DNA of 12,409 nucleotides from Verrucomicrobiota bacterium (lineage in GTDB: Bacteria; Verrucomicrobiota; Verrucomicrobiia; Chthoniobacterales; JAFAMB01): contig JAFAVN010000598.1 of assembly GCA_019242435.1 (NCBI GenBank), positions 1 through 12,409 on the forward strand. Direction: 5' to 3'. Numbering within the stretch: position 1 is the stretch's first letter; every line of letters begins with the position of its first letter. Both the position numbers and the translations under genes were made by a program. Positions 7,504 through 12,409 of this stretch are shown here, in pieces. The notes beneath the pieces are model-generated. The model was not told where the DNA came from, ran no database searches, and saw nothing but the letters and a program-made list of their open reading frames with translations.

Positions 7504-8025
7504 CAGGCGCCGTCCTTGTCGTCATCTGGGGTCTTCACTCCCCACGACGACGATCCCTGCGCTCTGCTGGGGAGAGATTCCCGTGCCCCGGATCCGTTCC
7601 GGTTCGACCGGTGCGCAATCCTCCAGGCTGCCCTCGGATTAGACGTCGTTCCGCCTGAGCAGTTTGCATTCGCCGAACCAGGAGTGCTATTGAGCAATTT
7701 CGGCCCAACCCTCAGGCCCAATCCGCCCCTGACCGATTGAAAGGCGCTTATCAAGCGCCCTGTCTAATCCCGCTCCCGAGCCGCCGGGGCGCGATGAGCG
7801 GGAACGGATCGCGAGGACCCGATCCCTCCAGCGAGACAAACTTCCCACCTCTCCACTACTCCATCACTCCCGATCCATCGTCATTCCGCTCTTCGACGCC
7901 GCGGAGGATTTGAATTCGAAAAACTGCTGGTCTCCACCCACTCAAAAACTTCCCGCTCTTCTCTAGCAGCTTTCACGTGACAACCGGGCGACTTTCCGTC
8001 AAAGTCACTCACGTCATCGCCCGCC
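7504..8025. other. Palindrome-rich spacer between mnmG and the small plus-strand gene
   Basis: No convincing gene. Visible are GGCGCTT/AAGCGCC (7743-7749 with 7753-7759), TCCCGCTC/GAGCGGGA (7768-7775 with 7796-7803), GGATCG/CGATCC (7806-7811 with 7820-7825), a pyrimidine-rich stretch at about 7840-7872, and the degenerate parS-like core TTTCACGTGA (7971-7980). The mnmG promoter must be in the left part and a promoter for the 8026 gene in the right part, but neither shows a clear -35/-10 pair. Confidence 0.4.
7801..7830. repeat. Dispersed intergenic repeat, copy 1
   Basis: This 30-bp segment matches 8587-8616 at 25 of 30 positions: shared blocks GGAAC, ATCGCGAGGA and GATCCCTCCA are separated by variable 2- and 3-bp stretches. 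Both copies are between genes and in the same orientation. In this copy GGATCG and CGATCC can pair (7806-7811 with 7820-7825). It suggests a small dispersed, probably multicopy, intergenic element. Confidence 0.5.
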
Positions 8026-8334
8026 ATGGCTAAATCCCTCGATGTCTCCCCTGCTAAGTCGTTTGCCGAAGAAGTCGAGATTCTCCGGAAATCTTTCCGT
8101 GCCTGCCTGGATGTCTATGCCAGCCGCGTCGAGAGTGAACTCAGCCATATCAAAGAGGCTGCTGTCGCCAAATCCCAAGCTGCCCAGCTTTCTCAAAACA
8201 CTATCCGAGACCTCCGCGACATGATCACTCTCTGTCGCACGTTGGATATAAAGCCTGAGAAAGGCAGGCGCAAAGATCTTAAAAAGATCGACAGTTTAAT
8301 CGAAGAGCTCACCTTGATGGTGGACAATTGGTGA
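8026..8334 (+). CDS. Small helical protein of unknown function
   Basis: A 102-residue protein that I do not assign to a named family. It has no signal peptide or membrane segment and is rich in Glu, Lys, Arg, Ala and Leu. Long amphipathic helices are likely at about 10-50 (SFAEEVEILRKSFRACLDVY and on), 52-73 (RDLRDMITLCRTLD) and 84-99 (LKKIDSLIEELTLMV), separated by a short basic turn (KPEKGRRK). Cys residues at 27 and 70 are single and do not form a metal-binding pattern. Coding is supported by balanced residue use and by silence of the other frames, although no Shine-Dalgarno motif precedes the ATG. It stands alone between two palindrome-rich spacers, so context gives no clue. A small helical bundle with a binding or structural role is plausible. 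Confidence 0.65.
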   Translation: MAKSLDVSPAKSFAEEVEILRKSFRACLDVYASRVESELSHIKEAAVAKSQAAQLSQNTIRDLRDMITLCRTLDIKPEKGRRKDLKKIDSLIEELTLMVDNW

Positions 8335-8351
8335 GTGTAAGCTTTATCGCC

Positions 8352-8372
8352 CCAGGACTTGAATCGTCCTGG
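8352..8372 (+). terminator. Hairpin after the small helical gene
   Basis: CCAGGAC (8352-8358) and GTCCTGG (8366-8372) form a perfect 7-bp stem with a 7-nt loop, 17 nt past the stop of the small plus-strand gene. Only TGAGAGTTT follows, so the T-run is weak. A competing stem GGTGAG/CTCACC (8371-8376 with 8390-8395) overlaps it by two bases. It is a reasonable 3'-end candidate, or the first member of the palindrome cluster that follows. Confidence 0.4.
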
Positions 8373-8410
8373 TGAGAGTTTCCGCTGGACTCACCTGGCA
8401 GGCCGGCATT

Positions 8411-8570
8411 AGCGGGGCGCACCGCTACCTCGGGTGGGCCGACCTTGATTGGCATGGTAGTGCAATGTTGGAGCGGCGCTATACCGCGCCTCTTCCGATC
8501 CGCCCTACGCGGATCAAGCGTATTCAGAAGACGGCTCCGATCGGAGCACAAGCCCGCGGGCGGAGCGCCC
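8411..8570. repeat. Cluster of short GC-rich palindromes
   Basis: Within 160 bp there are six separate inverted repeats: AGCGG/CCGCT (8411-8415 with 8422-8426), GGCGC/GCGCC (8475-8479 with 8486-8490), GATCCGC/GCGGATC (8497-8503 with 8509-8515), GCTCCGATCGGAGC (8534-8547), GCCCGCGGGC (8552-8561) and GGGCG/CGCCC (8558-8562 with 8566-8570). There is no open frame with protein character. The density suggests a REP/BIME-like mosaic element or a structured non-coding RNA. Confidence 0.5.
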
Positions 8571-8586
8571 TGGGCCCCTCGAATAA

Positions 8587-8616
8587 GGAACAAATCGCGA
8601 GGATGGGATCCCTCCA
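8587..8616. repeat. Dispersed intergenic repeat, copy 2
   Basis: Second copy of the 30-bp element at 7801-7830, identical at 25 of 30 positions. It lies 17 bp beyond the palindrome cluster, and copy 1 likewise follows a palindromic stretch, so the repeated unit may extend further left than the well-aligned part. Confidence 0.5.
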
Positions 8617-9102
8617 ACCTTTCGATCTCAATTGCCTGCTGAAGTATTCTCCCTGCTGGTTGATCTTTGTCCGTTTGCACCCATTCATGCCCGCCAGTCG
8701 GATTCGAGCACGAGCGGCGCAACAAGCGCTTGGCTGCTGAAGGGACTTGCGTCTTCGCGATCTGTCCCAGCTCGAGGCGCCGAGGCAGTCATCGCTCCAC
8801 GGCTTCGGGCTCGGATTGGAGGGACCGGCTTTATGAGGGCCTTCAATCCGCCGAGAGGATTACTTCGAAAAAGGGCTCGGTGCTCCATCAAACTCGGCTT
8901 CTCCCCCTTTAACGGCGCGGATAATCCGAAGCGGGTTGTTGAAGACGCCACCGATACCTCGATTCGATGAAATCACACCCATACGAAATTCAATCTGTCG
9001 CGATAGGAACGACCTCACTGTCACATCCAGTCGCACAACACTGCATCTTCGACCGAGGCCTCCGGTGCGGAATCTGAAGGCAAGAACATATTAATAACTC
9101 GT
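8617..9102. other. Spacer before the DUF6580/pdh operon
   Basis: Several frames stay open for 80-110 codons here, but their translations are rich in Arg, Ser and Pro without recognisable motifs or a ribosome site, so I call no gene. The right end, around ACATATTAATAACTC (9088-9102), is the most AT-rich part and probably carries the promoter of the following operon. No riboswitch or tRNA fold was recognised. Confidence 0.35.
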
Positions 9103-9114
9103 TTGAAACCTGTT

Positions 9115-9798
9115 ATGGACGCATTGCCGATTGATTTTTCGATTCACGTTGATTTCGTTAGGTGGTTGCCTAACTGTTTCGCCGTCATGCTGCCTGGGTT
9201 GCTGATCACTTTTGCCGCACTGCTTTACCGGCTATTGTTCGTGCTCGCCGGTTCACCGGCGACGTGGGCTAATTTTTCTCCGTTGACATCGATCTTCTTG
9301 TGCTCAGCCGTATTCCTGCCCCGGAAGCGATTGGTTATCTGGCCGGCACTCGGCGTTCTCGTTTCCGATGCTTTGATTAACGCCCATTTTCACTCCTCGA
9401 TGCTCGATACCCGGATGATTCCCGGGTATTTCTGTTTCGGGATTTCCTTTCTGCTCGGGGCGTGGCTGCGCGGGACCGCTAGGCGCACCTTCTGGTTACT
9501 GGCTGCCACGGTCTTCTCTTCTTTCTTCTTTTACGTCGTCACCAACACGGCAGCCTGGTACTTCGACTCGCCGGCCCCCCTCACAATCCCATTGTACCCG
9601 AAAAACTTCGGGGGCTGGTTGCAGGCCTTGACCGTGGGTCATCCGGGGTTCCCCCCTACCTGGCTCTTTTTCCGTCACACTCTGCTTAGCGATTTGCTTT
9701 TTACCTCCCTCTTCGTCCTTGGCCAAAGCCTGTTTACAAGGAAAGCAGTCTCGGCGGCGTCGGACCTCCCCAGGCCAACCTACCCTTCGAGCGTCTAA
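9115..9798 (+). CDS. DUF6580-like multi-pass membrane protein
   Basis: Integral membrane protein of 227 residues from the ATG at 9115; a TTG at 9103 would add four residues (MKPV), and neither has a Shine-Dalgarno motif. Hydrophobic segments lie at about 22-45, 74-90, 104-119, 126-146 and 184-206, plus a short one at 56-68. The signature ANFSPLTSIFLCSAVFLPRK (52-71), followed by PALGVLVSDALIN, VTNTAAWYF (142-150) and a late FFRHTLLSDLLFTSLFVLG, fits the uncharacterised DUF6580 family, described as putative transport proteins. It ends 6 nt before pdhA, so it is probably transcribed with the pyruvate dehydrogenase genes. A role in uptake of a cofactor or substrate for that complex can be imagined but has no direct evidence. 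Confidence 0.8.
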   Translation: MDALPIDFSIHVDFVRWLPNCFAVMLPGLLITFAALLYRLLFVLAGSPATWANFSPLTSIFLCSAVFLPRKRLVIWPALGVLVSDALINAHFHSSMLDTRMIPGYFCFGISFLLGAWLRGTARRTFWLLAATVFSSFFFYVVTNTAAWYFDSPAPLTIPLYPKNFGGWLQALTVGHPGFPPTWLFFRHTLLSDLLFTSLFVLGQSLFTRKAVSAASDLPRPTYPSSV

Positions 9799-9804
9799 TC
9801 AAAT

Positions 9805-10878
9805 ATGGAAACCTTATTGCAGTCTCCTGGCCAAGCACGACCTACGATCAACGACAAACTCACAAAAGAAGATAAAATTCGGCTCTTGCGGGACATGTAC
9901 CGTATACGCCGTTTCGAGCAGACCTCGTTAAAGTACTATAACCTCGGCCGAATGGGCGGTTTTCTGCATCTCTATTCCGGCCAGGAAGCGGTGGCTGTGG
10001 GGACTGTGTCGTTACTGGGGCCGGATGACCACCTGATCACTGCCTATCGGGATCATGGTCATGCGATTGCGGTCGGTATGACGATGCCAGAATGTATGGC
10101 TGAGCTTTTCGGCAAAGCGACCGGCTGCTCAAAGGGCAAGGGTGGCTCGATGCATCTCTTTGCGCCGGACAAGCGTTATTGGGGCGGCCACGGCATTGTT
10201 GGCGGGCAAACTCCTCTAGGAGCCGGCATTGCGTACGCTCTCAAATACAAGCGCATTCCCGGTTGCTGTCTCTGCTATCTGGGCGACGGCGCGATCAACC
10301 AAGGCGTCTTCCACGAGTCGCTGAATCTCGCAAGTCTATTCAGTCTGCCGGTTGTTTACATCATTGAGGATAACGGGTACTCGATGGGCACGAGTCTCAA
10401 ACGCTCCTCGGCGTATAAGACTTGCCTGGCCGAGCGTGCCGAGGCTTATAACATGGCCTGGGACGTCTTTCTGGGAGAAGATCTTTACGAGGTTCGGGAA
10501 CGCACCAACGTGGCCATCGAACGCGCGCGAAAAGAGTGCCAGCCTACCTTACTCGAAATTCAGACCTACCGGTATTACGGCCATTCCGTTGCCGATGCCA
10601 ACGCCAAAAAGTACCGGACAGCGGAAGAAATCGAGGAATACAAGAACAACCACGATCCGCTTCAGCTTTTCGGCAAACGACTTCTGGAAGAAGAAGTTCT
10701 CACGGAAGCCCAAATCGGCGAGATCGACCGCGCAAGCAAAGAAGAAGCCAATGCCGCGGTTAAGTTCGCCGAAGAAAGTCCTTTCCCTAAGGAGGGCGAC
10801 ATCACCGCTGACGTCTACTGGGAAGTGGACAACCAGACTGAAGCCGGGAAACAGGGTACTTACTTTTTCAACACTTAG
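9805..10878 (+). CDS. pdhA: Pyruvate dehydrogenase E1 component, alpha subunit
   Basis: Thiamine-diphosphate-dependent E1 alpha subunit that, with E1 beta, decarboxylates pyruvate and reductively acetylates the lipoyl group of E2. The 357 residues are a normal length. Landmarks are GGFLHLYSGQEAVAVG (51-66), AYRDHGHAIAVGM (80-92), GKATGCSKGKGGSMHLF (103-119), HGIVGGQTPLGAGIAYA (129-145) and the ThDP/magnesium motif starting at GDG (160-162, GDGAINQGVFHESLNLA) and ending in EDNGYSMGT (188-196). The phosphorylation-loop region reads YRYYGHSVADANAKKYR (255-271). The GGHGIVGG and GCSKGKGGSMH motifs favour pyruvate over branched-chain 2-oxo acid or acetoin dehydrogenase, though acetoin E1 is close. 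It starts 6 nt after the membrane protein gene, has no Shine-Dalgarno motif, and is followed 3 nt later by pdhB, which suggests translational coupling. Confidence 0.93.
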   Translation: METLLQSPGQARPTINDKLTKEDKIRLLRDMYRIRRFEQTSLKYYNLGRMGGFLHLYSGQEAVAVGTVSLLGPDDHLITAYRDHGHAIAVGMTMPECMAELFGKATGCSKGKGGSMHLFAPDKRYWGGHGIVGGQTPLGAGIAYALKYKRIPGCCLCYLGDGAINQGVFHESLNLASLFSLPVVYIIEDNGYSMGTSLKRSSAYKTCLAERAEAYNMAWDVFLGEDLYEVRERTNVAIERARKECQPTLLEIQTYRYYGHSVADANAKKYRTAEEIEEYKNNHDPLQLFGKRLLEEEVLTEAQIGEIDRASKEEANAAVKFAEESPFPKEGDITADVYWEVDNQTEAGKQGTYFFNT

Positions 10879-10881
10879 TCC

Positions 10882-11856
10882 ATGCCACTGATTACCTATC
10901 GCGAAGCGCTCCGCACTGCTCTCGACGAAGAGATCCTTCGCGACGAAAACGTTGTCGTTATTGGTGAAGAAGTCGCCCAATACAACGGCGCCTATAAAGT
11001 AACCGAAGGCCTTTGGGCCACTCACGGAGACAGGCGCTTAGTTGATACTCCGATCAGCGAATCCGCTTTTGTCGGAATGGGCATCGGAGCATCTATGCTC
11101 GGGTTGCGCCCAGTGATTGAGCTCATGTTCTGGAGTTTTGCCTACGTCGCTTTCGATCAGATCGTCAATAACGCGGGATGCGTTCGTTACATGTCGGGCG
11201 GATTGATCAACGTGCCGATCGTCATTCGTGGTCCGGCAAATGGCGGCACCAACGTAGGTGCTACCCATTCTCACACTCCCGAGAATCTTCTCGCTAATAT
11301 GCCCGGCTTGAAGGTGGTGGTACCTGCCACGGCTTACGATGCGAAGGGACTTCTTAAAACTTCTATTCGCGACAATGACCCGGTGATGTTCATGGAGAAC
11401 ACCTTGCTTTACGGTGAGAAATGGGAGGTTCCTGACTCCGAGTACCTTATTCCTCTCGGGCTGGCTGATGTGAAGCGCACAGGGGATCACGTATCACTAA
11501 TCGCACATGGTCGGGCTGTGTTGACTTGCCTGAAGGCAGCCGAACTTTTGGAAGCTGAGCACGACATCAGCGTCGAAGTCGTTGACCTGAGATCTATTCG
11601 GCCGCTCGATGAAGAAGCCATTTTGAATTCTGTTCGCAAAACCCACCGCGCAGTCGTGGTCGAAGAAAACAAACCATTCTGCGGGGTGGGCGCTCAGATC
11701 ACTTCACTGATTCAAGAGAAAGCGTTCGATGACCTGGACGCGCCTATCGCCCGGGTCTCGGCTATCGATGCGCCGGCGATTTACAGTCCGCCGATTGAAA
11801 AGCGCCAACTACCTGATCCACAGCGAGTAATAGAAAAAGTGCTCAACCTCGCCTAA
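10882..11856 (+). CDS. pdhB: Pyruvate dehydrogenase E1 component, beta subunit
   Basis: E1 beta subunit (324 residues, normal length) that completes the ThDP sites in the alpha2beta2 tetramer. The N-terminal pyrimidine-binding domain shows VVVIGEEVAQYNGAYKVTEGL (24-44) and VDTPISESAFVGMGIGASMLGLRPVIE (54-80), with E60 matching the glutamate that contacts the ThDP aminopyrimidine. IVIRGPANGG then leads to ATHSHTPENL (127-136), with H129 in the position of the conserved active-site histidine. The family usually reads HSQ there, and this protein has HSH. The C-terminal transketolase domain follows (about 188-324) with DLRSIRPLDEEAI and VVVEENKPFCGVGAQI. It is separated from pdhA by 3 nt and from the E2 gene by 16 nt. 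Confidence 0.94.
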   Translation: MPLITYREALRTALDEEILRDENVVVIGEEVAQYNGAYKVTEGLWATHGDRRLVDTPISESAFVGMGIGASMLGLRPVIELMFWSFAYVAFDQIVNNAGCVRYMSGGLINVPIVIRGPANGGTNVGATHSHTPENLLANMPGLKVVVPATAYDAKGLLKTSIRDNDPVMFMENTLLYGEKWEVPDSEYLIPLGLADVKRTGDHVSLIAHGRAVLTCLKAAELLEAEHDISVEVVDLRSIRPLDEEAILNSVRKTHRAVVVEENKPFCGVGAQITSLIQEKAFDDLDAPIARVSAIDAPAIYSPPIEKRQLPDPQRVIEKVLNLA

Positions 11857-11872
11857 CTTTCTCCTTCTCTAT

Positions 11873-12409
11873 ATGTCCATTTCGATCGAGATGCCCAAGC
11901 TCAGCGACACGATGACGGAAGGTACTCTTCTCCGATGGGTCAAGAAAGTTGGAGATCAGGTTGAAGTCGGAGACGTTCTCGCTGAGGTCGAGACCGACAA
12001 GGCTACCATGGAAATGGAGGCCTTCGATGAAGGCACTCTCTCGGAGGTCTACGTCAAGGAAGGGGAGACGGTCCAAGTTGGTCAGAAGCTCGCAGTTCTG
12101 GCTGGCGCCGGAGAACCAGCCACAAGCACCAGCAAACCAGAGACCGCTCCTAAACAGGACGAAACAAGAAAGCCGTCCGAGGCTAAACTGGCTCCGGTCG
12201 CTGAGGCCAAAGATAAAGAGCCGCAAGCAACCGCTGGCGCTCGTCCGGATGCCGCTCCGGAAGCCGAAACTCGTATAAAGGCGTCACCGCTAGCTCGGAA
12301 AGTTGCCGCCGAGCTTGGTGTAGATCTTAAGGGACTATCCGGATCCGGTCCTGGCGGGCGCATCGTGCAGAGCGATGTTTTGTCAGCTAAGGACAAAGAG
12401 GCGGCCGCT
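11873..12409 (+). CDS. pdhC: Dihydrolipoamide acetyltransferase E2, N-terminal part
   Basis: Core E2 subunit of the pyruvate dehydrogenase complex, cut by the window end after 179 codons with the frame still open. Residues 1-80 form one lipoyl domain (MPKLSDTMTEGTLLRWVKKV) with the attachment lysine K43 in ETDKATMEME. A flexible Ala/Pro/Lys/Glu linker spans about 81-134. Residues 136-171 are the peripheral subunit-binding domain that holds E1 and E3 (ASPLARKVAAELGVDL, then GSGPGGRIVQSDV). The catalytic acetyltransferase domain with its HxxxD motif lies beyond the window. The gene begins 16 nt after pdhB without a Shine-Dalgarno motif. A single lipoyl domain seems to be present, since the binding domain follows directly after one linker. 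Confidence 0.95.
   Translation, partial: MSISIEMPKLSDTMTEGTLLRWVKKVGDQVEVGDVLAEVETDKATMEMEAFDEGTLSEVYVKEGETVQVGQKLAVLAGAGEPATSTSKPETAPKQDETRKPSEAKLAPVAEAKDKEPQATAGARPDAAPEAETRIKASPLARKVAAELGVDLKGLSGSGPGGRIVQSDVLSAKDKEAAA

Noticed and set aside
7441..7740. Plus-strand open frame of 99 codons ending just before a hairpin at 7743-7759
   Set aside because: It needs a TTG start inside the mnmG leader, runs through the parS palindrome, has no ribosome site and shows no known motif. Its C-terminal half looks somewhat protein-like, so it is not excluded with certainty.
7503..7754. Minus-strand open frame of 83 codons upstream of mnmG
   Set aside because: Low-complexity Ser/Gly/Arg-rich translation with no motif or ribosome site; it overlaps the parS palindrome edge.
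8632..8970. Plus-strand open frame of 112 codons in the spacer before the DUF6580 gene
   Set aside because: Arg/Ser/Pro-rich translation without domains, overlapped by equally long frames on both strands, as expected from GC-rich non-coding DNA.
1..12409. CRISPR arrays, transposases, integrase or phage genes
   Set aside because: No regularly spaced direct repeats and no mobile-element motifs were found on either strand. The repeats seen are short intergenic palindromes and one 30-bp pair.

Overview
The window reads as bacterial chromosome of roughly balanced to moderately high GC, from a Gram-negative organism: it carries an RND efflux permease with its periplasmic adaptor, enzymes typical of an aerobic or facultative heterotroph, and no phage, IS or plasmid genes. 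The style of the pyruvate dehydrogenase genes, the DUF6580-type membrane protein in front of them and the palindrome-rich spacers suggest a soil Verrucomicrobiota-like organism. This is a judgement from memory of such genomes, with moderate to low certainty.

Layout. 1-279: two tandem hairpins and no supported gene. 280-5180 (minus strand): a compact three-gene operon in the order marR-type regulator, HlyD/AcrA-type adaptor, AcrB/HAE1-type RND permease, with 20-21 nt gaps. It is driven from a promoter near 5195-5222 that overlaps palindromes likely to be the MarR operator. 5181-5517: spacer with that promoter and long hairpins behind mnmG. 5518-7428 (minus): mnmG (gidA), the tRNA U34 modification flavoprotein. 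7429-8025: spacer with the mnmG leader, a parS site and palindromes. 8026-8334 (plus): small helical protein of unknown function. 8335-9102: long spacer with a dense run of hairpins and one copy of a dispersed repeat. 9115-12409 (plus): a DUF6580-like membrane protein followed within 6 nt by pdhA and pdhB (E1 alpha and beta) and then pdhC (E2), which is cut by the window end.

The most notable signal is a pair of perfect copies of the 16-bp ParB-binding parS sequence TGTTCCACGTGGAACA. One lies inside the mnmG reading frame (6665-6680), where it encodes part of a loop apparently longer than in E. coli MnmG. The other (7486-7501, symmetrical over 20 bp) lies in the mnmG leader. They sit 821 bp apart. 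Because mnmG (gidA) is classically linked to oriC and to parAB, this window is probably part of the chromosome's ParB-nucleation/origin domain, although parA, parB, rsmG and DnaA-box clusters are not in view. The other genes look like ordinary chromosomal neighbours: a drug or solvent efflux operon under MarR control, and the pyruvate to acetyl-CoA complex.
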